Source: Patulibacter sp. SYSU D01012 (GTDB lineage: Bacteria > Actinomycetota > Thermoleophilia > Solirubrobacterales > Solirubrobacteraceae). From it: DNA of 64,000 nucleotides. The stretch lies in contig NZ_JAFMTB010000001.1 in NCBI RefSeq assembly GCF_017916475.1, positions 1,512,849-1,576,848 of the forward strand, in the 5' to 3' direction. The number at the start of each line of letters is the position of its first letter. Within the stretch, counting starts at the first letter, position 1. Shown piece after piece: positions 16,939 through 25,309 of the stretch. The position numbers and the translations under genes were made by a program. Below the pieces are notes generated by a model that saw only the letters and a list, made by a program, of their open reading frames with translations, was not told the origin of the DNA and searched no databases.

Positions 16939-17043
16939 CGCGACCCGCGCCCATCGCAGGCCGGGGGTCGCTAGCGCGACCCGCGCCCATCGCAGGCCGG
17001 GGGTCGCTAGCGCGACCCGCGCCCATCGCAGGCCGGGGGTCGC
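16923..17043. repeat. 36-bp perfect tandem repeat, about 3.4 copies
   Basis: Three full identical units (16923-16958, 16959-16994, 16995-17030) and 13 bases of a fourth. The first unit encodes the last residues of cysO (Ala-Gly-Gly-Arg) and its TAG stop, so each later copy repeats that tail and stop. Within each full unit GGGTCGC-TAGC-GCGACCC can fold into a 7-bp stem with a 4-base loop, giving three tandem hairpins right at the end of the gene. Confidence 0.95.
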
Positions 17044-17161
17044 CCGAGCGTCCCCCGGCCGACGCGGCCCGTCGGCCGCCACGCAGGACCCCGCCGCCGG
17101 CCCCGGGCCGGCGGCGCCCGTTCCTCAGGGACCGCGGCGCCGCGCCGATAGCCTCGGGGAG

Positions 17162-18739
17162 ATGGCTCGCGGACGCTCCGAAGATCCCGCCGACCGCCCC
17201 GAGGCCCCCGGCGACCGCGCCGCCGGACAGCTGCCGACCGGGCGCGTGGCCCGCACCGCCCGGGTCGGCGGCCTCGTCGCCGGCCAGGGCCTGCGCTGGG
17301 CCGGGATGCGCGCCGCCAACCGCGTGCGCACCCCCGAGCGCGCCGAGGAGAAGCGCGGCGAGCGCACCGCCGCGCTCGTGCACCAGCTCGTCGACCAGCT
17401 CGGCCAGATGCGCGGCGCCGCGATGAAGATCGGCCAGATCATCTCGATGGTCGAGTTCGAGGGGCTGCCCGAGGACCAGCGCGACGAGCTGCGCGCGAAG
17501 CTCGCGCAGCTCCGCGACGACGTCCCGCCCGTCCCGTTCCGGCAGCTCGAGAAGCTGCTGCGCCGCGAGCTCGGCGGACCGCTCTCGTCCGTCTTCGCGT
17601 CCTTCGACGAGCAGGCCTTCGCCGCCGCGTCCATCGGGCAGGTGCACCGCGCGACGACCCTCGACGGCGAGGACGTCGTCGTGAAGGTGCAGTACCCCGG
17701 CGTCGCCGAGGCCGTCGAGACCGACCTGCGCAACGCGATGCTGCTGCTGCCGCTCGTGAAGCGCCTGGCCCCCGGCCTGGACGCCAAGGCGCTCGCGGAC
17801 GAGCTCCGCGAGCGGATCTCCGAGGAGCTCGACTACGAGCTCGAGGCCCAGAACCACCGCCGGATCGAGCGGCTGTTCCGTGGCCACCCCTTCGTCCGGG
17901 TCCCGCGCGTGCACACCGAGCTCTCCACGCGCCGCGTGCTCGTGTCCGCGTACGTGGAAGGGCAGCGCTTCGAGGACGTCCGCCGACTCGGCCAGGACGA
18001 GCGCGACCGCTACGGCGAGATCGTCGTCCGCTTCTTCTTCGGCCTGCTCCTGCGCAACGGGATCGCGCTGGGCGACCCGCACCCGGGCAACTACCTGCGG
18101 ACGCCCGACGGCGGCGTCTGCTTCCTCGACTACGGGCTGCTGCGCGACGTCGGTCCCGCGTACCTGGACGGCGAGCGCGCGATCGCCCGCGCGACCCGCG
18201 ACAGCGACGCCCCGGGACTGCGCGACGCGCTCATCGCCACCGGCTACCTGCCGCCCGAGCGGGCGGCGGCGATGGACGAGGACCTCGTCCTGCGGCTCAT
18301 GCGCGCGATGGCCGGCTGGTACGCCGTGCCCGGCGAGCGCCGGTTCGGCCCCGAGGCGGCGGACCCGCGCGTCTGGACGACCCCCGAGGACGAGGCCGCC
18401 CTCGGCGTCGCGCCCGCGGAGGACGAGCCGGCGGCCGACGCCGACGGCGCGGACGGCGACGCCGGGGGCGCGGACGCCGCGCCGGCCGAGCGCGACCGCG
18501 CCGCGATGCGCGCCCAGATGCGTGCCGTCCGCGCCGAGGCCAACCGCTTCACCCTGCCGGCCGAGGCCGTCCTCGTCCGCCGCATGACCGACGTCGTCGC
18601 CATCGTGCTCGGCCAGCTGCGCGCCGGCGGCGACTGGGGCGCCATCGTCGGCGAGTACCTGTACGGCGACGCGCCGACGACGGAGCTCGGGCGCGCGGAG
18701 GCCGCGTTCGCCGCGGAGTCGCGACTCGGCCGCGCCTGA
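17162..18739 (+). CDS. ABC1/AarF/UbiB family atypical kinase
   Basis: The 525-aa product shows the UbiB series in order: the KxGQ motif in AMKIGQIIS, the Ala-rich loop AAASIGQVHRA, the lysine in VVVKVQYPG, the ELDYELEAQN block, GDPHPGN and LDYGLLRD in place of DFG. UbiB-type proteins use ATP to support quinone or other prenyl-lipid metabolism. The first 60 residues are basic and probably disordered; the C-terminal 120 residues contain an acidic insert. Actinobacteria with menaquinone carry such proteins, so lipid extraction or isoprenoid handling is more likely than ubiquinone synthesis. A TAGCCT box seven bases before ATG indicates a leaderless mRNA. Confidence 0.88.
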   Translation: MARGRSEDPADRPEAPGDRAAGQLPTGRVARTARVGGLVAGQGLRWAGMRAANRVRTPERAEEKRGERTAALVHQLVDQLGQMRGAAMKIGQIISMVEFEGLPEDQRDELRAKLAQLRDDVPPVPFRQLEKLLRRELGGPLSSVFASFDEQAFAAASIGQVHRATTLDGEDVVVKVQYPGVAEAVETDLRNAMLLLPLVKRLAPGLDAKALADELRERISEELDYELEAQNHRRIERLFRGHPFVRVPRVHTELSTRRVLVSAYVEGQRFEDVRRLGQDERDRYGEIVVRFFFGLLLRNGIALGDPHPGNYLRTPDGGVCFLDYGLLRDVGPAYLDGERAIARATRDSDAPGLRDALIATGYLPPERAAAMDEDLVLRLMRAMAGWYAVPGERRFGPEAADPRVWTTPEDEAALGVAPAEDEPAADADGADGDAGGADAAPAERDRAAMRAQMRAVRAEANRFTLPAEAVLVRRMTDVVAIVLGQLRAGGDWGAIVGEYLYGDAPTTELGRAEAAFAAESRLGRA

Positions 18740-18757
18740 TCCGGCACGAAGCGCCGG

Positions 18758-18774
18758 CCCCGCGGCACGCGGGG
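18758..18774. terminator. Hairpin between ubiB-like and recQ-like genes
   Basis: CCCCGCG-GCA-CGCGGGG forms a 7-bp GC stem with a 3-base loop, 18 bp after the kinase stop and just before the helicase start. No T-run follows. It may reduce read-through. Confidence 0.35.
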
Positions 18775-18783
18775 TGCGGCAGC

Positions 18784-20898
18784 ATGGGGGACGTGTCCAC
18801 GACCACCGAGATCCCCCTCGCCGACGAGGCGCTCGGCCGCCTGCGGCAGCTCACCGGCAACCCCGCCGCGACGTTCCGCGAGCACCAGCTCGACGCGATC
18901 CGCGACCTCGTCGAGGACCGCGCCCGCGTCCTCTGCGTCCAGCGGACGGGATGGGGGAAGAGCGCCGTCTACTTCGTCGCCACGGCGCTGCTGCGCGCGC
19001 GAGGAGCGGGGCCGACGCTCATCGTCTCGCCACTGCTCTCCCTCATGCGCAACCAGCTCGCGGCCGCCGGGGCGATGGGGCTGCGGGCGCACACGATCAA
19101 CTCGACGAACCAGGGGGACTGGGCCGAGATCGAGGCGCGCATCGAGGCCGACGACGTCGACCTGCTGCTGATCGGGCCTGAGCGGCTGAACGCCGACCGC
19201 TTCCGCGAACGGCTGCTGCCGTTCGTGGCGGGCCGCACCGGCCTGCTCGTCATCGACGAGGCGCACTGCGTCTCCGACTGGGGGCACGACTTCCGCCCGG
19301 ACTACCGGCGGATCAAGGACGTGCTCGCCGAGCTCCCCGCGGACGCCGCCGTCCTGGGCACCACCGCGACGGCGAACGACCGCGTGGTGCAGGACGTCGT
19401 CGACCAGCTCGCCGTCCGGGGCGGCGACGCCGGCGACCCCGGCCTGCGCACGTACCGCGGGTCGCTCGCCCGCACCAGCCTGCGCCTGGAGACCGTCGAC
19501 CTGCCGCACCCGGCGGAGCGCCTGGCGTGGCTCGTCGAGCACCTCGGCCCCGACGGGCGGCTCCCCGGGTCCGGGATCGTCTACGCGCTGACGGTCCAGG
19601 ACGCGGAGCAGGTCGCGGCGTTCCTGCGGGAGCACGGCATCGTGGCCGAGGCGTACACCGGGCAGCAGGCGTCCGAGGACCGCGTCGCGCTCGAGGAGCG
19701 GCTCGGCCGCGACGAGGTGAAGGCGGTCGTCGCCACGAGCGCCCTCGGGATGGGCTACGACAAGCCCGACCTCGGGTTCATCGTGCACTACCAGGCGCCC
19801 GGCTCGGTCGTGGCCTACTACCAGCAGGTCGGGCGCGCCGGCCGCGGCGTCGACCACGCCGAGGTGGTCCTCCTGCGCGGCGCCGAGGACCGGCGCATCC
19901 AGGACTTCTTCATCGCCCAGGCGTTCCCGAGCGAGGAGCGCGTGACCGAGGTCCGCGGCGTGCTGGCCGCGGCGGGGGAGGCGGGCGCCACGACGCGCGA
20001 GGTGCAGGCGCAGGTGAACCTGGGGCTGACCCGCCTCGAGGCGATGCTCAAGGTCCTCGACGTCGAGGGGGCCGTCGCGCGCTCCGGCGGGCGCTGGGTC
20101 GACGTGCCGGGCAGCGACTGGACGTACGACGCGGAGCGCTACCGCCACGTCACGGCGCTCCGGCGGGCGGAGCAGGCCGCGATGGCGCGCTTCGGCACGG
20201 ACGGCCGCTGCCTCATGCGGACCCTGCAGGAGGAGCTGGACGATCCCGACCCGGAGGACTGCGGGCGCTGCGCCGTCTGCACGGCCCCGAAGTGGGCGGA
20301 CGCGCCGGACGGGACCCTCGTCCGCGAGGCGCAGACCGCCCTGCGCTCCCGGCCCGTCGCCTTCGACCCCAAGCGGATGGCCCCCGACGCGGCGACGGGC
20401 AAGATGCGGAAGATCCCCGACGACGTCCGGACGGAGCCCGGGCGCGCGCTCGCCCGGCGCGGCGACGCGGGATGGGACGCCCAGGTGCGGGCCGAGCTCG
20501 ACGCGGGCCGGCTCGGCGACGACGTGGTCGAGGGGCTCGCGGCGCTCGTCCGCACGTGGAGCGTCCCCGTCGCCTGGGTGACGGCCGTCCCGTCCCGGCG
20601 CACCGGCGACCCGGTGTCGGACCTGGGCGCGCGGCTCGCCGCGGCGCTCGGGCTGCCGTGGCACGCCGTGCTGACGCGGCGCGAGGACCGTCCGCGGCAG
20701 GACGCCATGCGCGGCGCGGCGCAGCAGGCGGGCAACGTCCGGGGGGCGTTCGCCGTCGTCGGCGACGTGCCGACGGGGCCGTGCCTGCTGCTCGACGACG
20801 TCCGGCAGAGCGGCTGGACGCTCGCGATGGTCGGCGGCCAGCTGCGCCGCCGCGGCGCGGGGCCCGTGCATCCCGTGGTGCTCAGCACGACCGCGTGA
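18784..20898 (+). CDS. RecQ-type DEAH helicase fused to a phosphoribosyltransferase-like domain
   Basis: Residues about 25-330 form a RecQ helicase core: Walker A QRTGWGKS (Lys59), the DEAH motif in IDEAHCVSDWGHDFRPDY, and motif VI QVGRAGRG. A zinc-binding segment follows (CLM...CGRCAVC). After a linker, residues about 560-704 resemble a phosphoribosyltransferase: VTAVPSRRTGDPVSDLGARL and the PRPP-loop-like LLLDDVRQSGWT. Fusions of RecQ with a ComF-like domain are known in some Actinobacteria, but what the transferase part does is unclear. ATG 18784 and GTG 18793 are both possible starts. The helicase would unwind DNA in repair or recombination. Confidence 0.85.
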   Translation: MGDVSTTTEIPLADEALGRLRQLTGNPAATFREHQLDAIRDLVEDRARVLCVQRTGWGKSAVYFVATALLRARGAGPTLIVSPLLSLMRNQLAAAGAMGLRAHTINSTNQGDWAEIEARIEADDVDLLLIGPERLNADRFRERLLPFVAGRTGLLVIDEAHCVSDWGHDFRPDYRRIKDVLAELPADAAVLGTTATANDRVVQDVVDQLAVRGGDAGDPGLRTYRGSLARTSLRLETVDLPHPAERLAWLVEHLGPDGRLPGSGIVYALTVQDAEQVAAFLREHGIVAEAYTGQQASEDRVALEERLGRDEVKAVVATSALGMGYDKPDLGFIVHYQAPGSVVAYYQQVGRAGRGVDHAEVVLLRGAEDRRIQDFFIAQAFPSEERVTEVRGVLAAAGEAGATTREVQAQVNLGLTRLEAMLKVLDVEGAVARSGGRWVDVPGSDWTYDAERYRHVTALRRAEQAAMARFGTDGRCLMRTLQEELDDPDPEDCGRCAVCTAPKWADAPDGTLVREAQTALRSRPVAFDPKRMAPDAATGKMRKIPDDVRTEPGRALARRGDAGWDAQVRAELDAGRLGDDVVEGLAALVRTWSVPVAWVTAVPSRRTGDPVSDLGARLAAALGLPWHAVLTRREDRPRQDAMRGAAQQAGNVRGAFAVVGDVPTGPCLLLDDVRQSGWTLAMVGGQLRRRGAGPVHPVVLSTTA

Positions 20899-20955
20899 CC
20901 GCCCGCCGTCCTGGCGCCTGCACGCCGAGTGCGCGGGCGGCCGGCCGGGCCTGAC

Positions 20956-20971
20956 TACACTTCGTGAAGTC
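20956..20971 (+). promoter_or_regulatory. Palindromic operator and promoter of cysM
   Basis: TACACTTCGTGAAGTC contains ACTTC-GT-GAAGT, a perfect 5-base palindrome around GT matching the sites before moeB and trxB. It ends directly at the ATG of cysM (20972). TACACT (20956-20961) is a good -10 box, which would make this a nearly leaderless promoter with the operator between -10 and start codon. Confidence 0.6.
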
Positions 20972-21946
20972 ATGGCTCTGCCTCCCCTCGAGAATCGGCC
21001 GTGCGCGGGCCGCTACGGCGACCTCGTGCAGTCGATCGGCAACACGCCGCTCGTCGAGCTCAAGCGCCTGTCGCCGAAGCCGGGCGTCCGGATCTGGGCC
21101 AAGCTCGAGTCCGCCAACCCGACCGGATCGGTCAAGGACCGCGTCGCCCGTGCGCTCATCGAGGACGCGGAGGAGCGGGGCACGATCGGCCCGGACTCCG
21201 TGATCCTCGAGCCGACGTCCGGCAACACGGGCATCGCGCTGGCGATGATCTGCCGCCGCAAGGGCTACCGGCTCAAGGTCGTGATGCCGGACAACGTCAC
21301 GCAGGAGCGCACCGACCTCCTGCGGATGTACGGCGCCGAGATCGTGTACTCGCCGGGCGACCAGGGCTCGAACGGCGCCGTCCGCCTGGCCGAGCAGATG
21401 GCCGCCGAGGACGCGCGCTACGTCATGCCGTACCAGTACGGCAACCCGGCGAACCCCCGCGCGCACTACGACGGCACCGCGGTCGAGATCCTGCGCGAGC
21501 TCGACGGCCAGGTCGACGCGTTCGTCGCGGGCCTGGGCACCGGCGGCACGCTCATGGGCAACGCCCGCCGGTTCAAGGAGGAGCTCGGCGACCGCGTGAA
21601 GATCGTCGCGGCCGAGCCGATGCAGGGGGAGCCCGTCCAGGGGCTGCGCTCCCTCGAGGACGGGTTCATCCCGCCGATCATCGACCTCTCCCTCCTGGAC
21701 CGGAAGATCTTCGTCACCAATCAGGACGCCATCGTCTGGACGCGCAAGCTCCTGGACGAGGAGGGCCTGTTCGCGGGCGTCAGCTCCGGCGCCATCGCCC
21801 GCGTCGCCGTCCGGATCGCCGGCGAGATGGACGAGGGCAACGTCGTCTTCATCGTCTGCGACGACGGCTGGAAGTACCTCTCCTCGGGCATCTACACCCG
21901 CCCGACGGAGGAGATCGCAGAACTCGAATCGACCCTGTGGTGGTGA
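20972..21946 (+). CDS. cysM: Cysteine synthase, CysM (CysO-dependent) type
   Basis: The 324-aa PLP enzyme has Lys55 in NPTGSVKDR, the TSGNTG phosphate/substrate loop (82-87) and GLGTGGTLMG. Compared from memory, it matches mycobacterial CysM rather than CysK: WAKLE, YQYGNPANP, the EPMQGEPVQGLRS segment and a C-terminal tail ending in LWW. CysM uses O-phosphoserine and the CysO thiocarboxylate to form a CysO-cysteine adduct. The enzyme stands in front of tatA and mec, four and about 340 bp apart, so cysM-tatA-mec is probably one transcript. A palindrome shared with moeB and trxB overlaps the promoter. Confidence 0.9.
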   Translation: MALPPLENRPCAGRYGDLVQSIGNTPLVELKRLSPKPGVRIWAKLESANPTGSVKDRVARALIEDAEERGTIGPDSVILEPTSGNTGIALAMICRRKGYRLKVVMPDNVTQERTDLLRMYGAEIVYSPGDQGSNGAVRLAEQMAAEDARYVMPYQYGNPANPRAHYDGTAVEILRELDGQVDAFVAGLGTGGTLMGNARRFKEELGDRVKIVAAEPMQGEPVQGLRSLEDGFIPPIIDLSLLDRKIFVTNQDAIVWTRKLLDEEGLFAGVSSGAIARVAVRIAGEMDEGNVVFIVCDDGWKYLSSGIYTRPTEEIAELESTLWW

Positions 21947-21950
21947 TCTG

Positions 21951-22256
21951 ATGGGCCCCATCGGACCTATGGAACTCATCGTGATCCTCGTGATCGCGCT
22001 GCTCGTGCTCGGCCCGAAGAAGCTGCCCGAGGTGGGCAAGAGCCTCGGGAAGGGCATGCGCGAGTTCAAGGACAGCATCTCGTCCGCGAACCCGTTCGAC
22101 GAGGACGACGAGGACGAGCGGCCCGCGCGCAAGCGCCCGGCCCAGGTCCACGCCGCGCCGAGCGAGCCCGTCGCCCCGGCGGCGACGACGACGGCCGCGA
22201 CGCCGGCCGAGGGCAACCGCGAGGCGCAGGACGCCTTCGGCCGCTCCGACGCGTGA
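21951..22256 (+). CDS. tatA: Sec-independent translocase protein TatA
   Basis: The ATG lies four bases after the cysM stop. The 101-aa protein has a short N-terminal membrane helix (MELIVILVIALLVLG), the conserved Gly-Pro hinge (GPKKLPEVG), an amphipathic helix (SLGKGMREFKDSI), and an acidic then Ala/Thr-rich tail. TatA forms the pore of twin-arginine export. Nothing else of the Tat machinery (tatB, tatC) is in the window, so the gene is an outlier placed inside a cysteine-biosynthesis operon. Confidence 0.92.
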   Translation: MGPIGPMELIVILVIALLVLGPKKLPEVGKSLGKGMREFKDSISSANPFDEDDEDERPARKRPAQVHAAPSEPVAPAATTTAATPAEGNREAQDAFGRSDA

Positions 22257-22290
22257 CGCACGGCTCGACCCGCCGCTCCGGGGCGCCCGC

Positions 22291-22701
22291 ATGAGGATCG
22301 CCCCGGAGCTCCTGCAGCAGGTCGTCGAGCACGCCGTCCGGGACGCCCCGGACGAGTGCTGCGGCGTGCTCGGCACCCGGGACGACCTCGTCGTCTCGGT
22401 GCACCCGCTGGAGAACGTCCTGCGCGGGCCGAAGCGCCTGGGCTTCGAGATCGACGGTCCGACGCTGCTGCGCCTGCTCGACCAGCTCGAGGACGACGGG
22501 CAGGAGCTGGGCGTGATCTACCACTCCCACACCCGGTCGGCGCCCTACCCGTCGCAGACGGACATCAACTTCGCGGGCGGCTGGCCCGGCGTGGAGTGGC
22601 TCATCGTCGGCACCGCCGGAGACGAGCCCGAGGTGCGCAGCTACCTCATCGACGGCGCGGAGATCACCGACGTGCCCGTCGAGCCGCCGCCCGCCGCCTG
22701 A
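22291..22701 (+). CDS. mec: JAMM/MPN+ metallopeptidase Mec (CysO-cysteine peptidase)
   Basis: The 136-aa protein carries the complete JAMM zinc site: Glu22 (DECCG), His78 and His80 (YHSHT), Ser88 and Asp91 in HSHTRSAPYPSQTD, i.e. HxHx(10)D. In mycobacteria Mec cleaves cysteine from the CysO-cysteine adduct. Here CysO carries one residue after Gly-Gly, so Mec, or another JAMM activity, may also be needed to trim the carrier before activation. The gene is the last of the cysM-tatA-mec group, followed by a strong hairpin at 22839. Operon partner and motif agree with the pathway. Confidence 0.88.
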   Translation: MRIAPELLQQVVEHAVRDAPDECCGVLGTRDDLVVSVHPLENVLRGPKRLGFEIDGPTLLRLLDQLEDDGQELGVIYHSHTRSAPYPSQTDINFAGGWPGVEWLIVGTAGDEPEVRSYLIDGAEITDVPVEPPPAA

Positions 22702-22838
22702 CCGGCGCGCGGCCACGGCACGCGACGCGCGGGCGAAGACGTCCGCCGCTCCCGGGCGGGGCGGGCTCCCGGGCGTCGGGAGCCGTAGGCGGTCCGCTCG
22801 AGGCCGACGCCCCGCGCACGGACGCGGCCGCACGAACG

Positions 22839-22867
22839 AGCACGGGCCCGCGATGCGGGCCCGTGCT
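22839..22867. terminator. Strong hairpin terminator after mec
   Basis: AGCACGGGCCCGC-GAT-GCGGGCCCGTGCT is a perfect 13-bp stem with a 3-base loop in the 218-bp gap between the convergent mec and DUF1802 genes. It is symmetric, so it may end transcription from both sides. The rest of this gap shows no coding frame or other signal. Confidence 0.8.
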
Positions 22868-22919
22868 TCGGGGGAGCGGGGCCGGGACGCGCGGGGCGGC
22901 CCCGGCTCCTGCGGCGGTG

Positions 22920-23564
22920 CTAGGCGAGCGCCGGGAGGGACGCGCGCTCGGCGGCGCCGTCCAGGATGGACTCGATCTGGTCCGTCGCGCGGGTGAACTC
23001 GTCGTCCGAGAGGACCGGGGTGCCCTCGAACGGCAGGTCGCGCTGGATCTCGAGCCACGACCGGCATCCACCGAAGTCGTCACGCACGCGCACCGTGACG
23101 GGGCGCGGGATGCGGTAGGCGCGCAGCAGCACCACGTGCAGCGGGTGGCGGTGCTTCCAGTTCAGCCGCTTCTCGGCGTAGTCGGGCGTCCACACGTAGT
23201 ACGGGGAGAGCGCCTCGACGACGCGGGCGTCCGTCACCGTGTAGTGGGCGACCGCCTCGGCCCACGCACGGATGCGCACACGCTCCGGCTGGGGGATGCC
23301 ACCGTCGTCGGTCAGCGCGGTGGGCGGCGGGTCGCCGTCCGGCCACACACCCTCCTCGAGCGCGCGCCGGAGCTCCGGCAGGTGCGACTCACGGATGACG
23401 TCGTTGCGCTGATGATCGAACGTGGGGTACAGGAAGAAGCGATCGTGGTCGAGACGGAAGTGCTTGTGCTCTTCGCGAATCCCGCCCTTACGCAACGTGA
23501 GCAGCTGCTCACCCTCCGCGAGGGCACGAACCGTGACCGCCCATTCCTTGAAAGCAATCGGCAT
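22920..23564 (-). CDS. DUF1802 family protein
   Basis: From ATG 23564 the protein has 214 residues and no membrane segment. The N-terminus KEWAVTVRALAEGEQLLTLR with GG after it resembles DUF1802 proteins, whose biochemical role is unknown. Charged, Tyr/Phe-rich segments follow (EHKHFRLDHDRFFLYP, then KHRHPLH). The DNA from about 23400 to 23765, covering its 5' end and leader, is clearly less GC-rich than its surroundings, suggesting recent acquisition or a special control region. The upstream 200 bp contains no convincing gene; an imperfect inverted repeat (GGAAAAACC / GGGGTTTCC) is visible near 23660. Confidence 0.65.
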   Translation of the reverse strand: MPIAFKEWAVTVRALAEGEQLLTLRKGGIREEHKHFRLDHDRFFLYPTFDHQRNDVIRESHLPELRRALEEGVWPDGDPPPTALTDDGGIPQPERVRIRAWAEAVAHYTVTDARVVEALSPYYVWTPDYAEKRLNWKHRHPLHVVLLRAYRIPRPVTVRVRDDFGGCRSWLEIQRDLPFEGTPVLSDDEFTRATDQIESILDGAAERASLPALA

Positions 23565-23767
23565 GGCGGAAAACCAACTCTTGGTGATGAACGATCCTGC
23601 GCGCAGCCGCTCAACCGGCGGAGTTCGCAACAGGACGGAGACGCCATCGTTGCAGACAGTGCCGGAAAAACCAAGGGGTTTCCCGCATTGCGTGCCCCAG
23701 CGCACGGACGCGGGTCCGCTTCGGTGCTGCCCCCTCGGTTCTCCGTCGAAAACGTTGCGGTGAGGCC

Positions 23768-25309
23768 TCAGACGTGCGGTCCCGACGCGGCCTCGTCCGG
23801 TCCGTCCGGGGCGCCGTGCCCGCCGCCGCCCGGCGTCTCGATCCGCAGCACCGACCCGGGCGCCAGTCGACCGCCGGCCTTCGCCGGCAGCGGCCGGCCG
23901 TCCACCAGGTGCCGTCCCCGCGCCCCGGGGCGGCCGCCCGCCGCGCCGCGGGCCGGCACCTCGCGTCGCTCCCCGAGCAGCTGGAAGTCGAGCGGCGCCA
24001 GCGCGCGCAGCTCGCGGACCACGCCGTCGCCGCCGCGCCGCCGTCCGGCGCCGCCGCTGCCGCGCCGCACCTCGTACCGCTCCACGCGCACGGGGAACGA
24101 CGTCTCGAGCGCCTCGACCGGCGTGTTGCGGGTGTTCGACATCGCGACGTGGACGGCGCTCGGCCCGTCGGCGTCGGGCAGCGCGCCCTGGCCGCCGGCG
24201 ATCGTCTCGTACATCGTGCGGCGCTCGTCGCCGAGGGTCACGTTGTTCATCGTCCCCTGGCCGAGCGCCCGGCCGAGGGCCCCGAGCACCAGGTCCGCCA
24301 CCCGCGAGCTCGTCTCGACGTTGCCGGCGACGACGGCGGGCAGCGTGCCGTCCGGCCACGGACGGGCGTCGAGGAGCGAGCCGGGACGGGTCAGCACGCG
24401 CACCCGGCGCCGGGTCCCGTCGTCCGTCGGCAGCTCGGGGTCCGCCACGGCCGCGCGGACGGCGAAGAGGCAGGCCGACTCCGTCACCGCGCGCGGGCAG
24501 TTGAGGTTGTGCCGGCCCTGGTCGGGAGCGTCGCGCAGGTCGACCGTCACGCGCCCGGCCTCGACGTGCACGCGCGCCGCGAGCGGGATCTGGCCGTCGC
24601 GGCCCTCGAGCACGTCGGCGAAGCGGTGCTCGCCCCGGGGGAGCGCGTCGATCGCAGCGCGCATCCGACGCTCGCCGTAGGCCAGGACGTCGCCGAGGTC
24701 CCCGCGCAGCGCCGCCGGCGTGCGCGCCGCCGCGAGCGTGGCCAGCCGGGCCGCGCCCGCCTCGCAGGCCGCGAGCTGCGCCCGCAGGTCCGCCCGGCGC
24801 TGGGCCGGATGCCGCATCCGTCCGCTGAGCTCGTCCAGCAGCGCGGGGGTCAGCGGCTGCGGCGCGATCCGCACGCCCTCCTCGTCGAGCGTGACGGAGT
24901 CGGCGGGCATGGACCCCGGCGTCCTGCCCCCGACGTCGGCGTGGTGGGCGCGCGCGGCGGCGAAGCCGACCGGCTCGTCGGTCGCGGGCGCGAACACCGG
25001 CGTGACGACGGTGATGTCGGGCAGGTGCGACCCGCCGGCGTAGGGGTCGTTGAGGATCCACGAGACGCCGGGCCGGTGCGGCCGGTCGCGCACCGCGGCG
25101 ACGGAGGCGGGCATCGCGCCCAGGTGGACGGGGATGTGCTCCGCCTGGGCGATCATCACGCCGTCCGCCCCGAAGAGCGCGGTGGAGCAGTCGCGGCGCT
25201 CCGTGATGTTCGGCGAGTGGGCGGAGCGCACGAGCACGGCGCCCATCTCGTCGCACGCCGCGCGCAGCGCCCCGACGAGGACCTGCAGGGCGACCGCGTC
25301 CAGGCTCAT
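23768..25309 (-). CDS. hyuB: Hydantoinase B / oxoprolinase family protein
   Basis: The ATG at 25309 overlaps the hyuA stop as ATGA. The 513-aa protein matches HyuB throughout: GAVLVRSAHSPNITERRDCS at the N-terminus, the HADVGGRTPGSMP block, the NCPRAVTESA region and the TPGGGGHG C-terminal motif. With HyuA it would form an ATP-dependent hydantoinase or 5-oxoprolinase, opening cyclic amide rings such as hydantoins or pyroglutamate. Length and motifs are standard. The substrate cannot be told from the sequence alone. Confidence 0.88.
   Translation of the reverse strand: MSLDAVALQVLVGALRAACDEMGAVLVRSAHSPNITERRDCSTALFGADGVMIAQAEHIPVHLGAMPASVAAVRDRPHRPGVSWILNDPYAGGSHLPDITVVTPVFAPATDEPVGFAAARAHHADVGGRTPGSMPADSVTLDEEGVRIAPQPLTPALLDELSGRMRHPAQRRADLRAQLAACEAGAARLATLAAARTPAALRGDLGDVLAYGERRMRAAIDALPRGEHRFADVLEGRDGQIPLAARVHVEAGRVTVDLRDAPDQGRHNLNCPRAVTESACLFAVRAAVADPELPTDDGTRRRVRVLTRPGSLLDARPWPDGTLPAVVAGNVETSSRVADLVLGALGRALGQGTMNNVTLGDERRTMYETIAGGQGALPDADGPSAVHVAMSNTRNTPVEALETSFPVRVERYEVRRGSGGAGRRRGGDGVVRELRALAPLDFQLLGERREVPARGAAGGRPGARGRHLVDGRPLPAKAGGRLAPGSVLRIETPGGGGHGAPDGPDEAASGPHV

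Noticed and set aside
16923-17043. Considered a CRISPR array
   Set aside because: Units are adjacent with no spacers between them, so it is a tandem repeat.
20972-21946. Calling this gene cysK
   Set aside because: Sequence blocks and the C-terminal LWW tail match the CysM/CysO-dependent type, and cysO and mec are in the neighbourhood.
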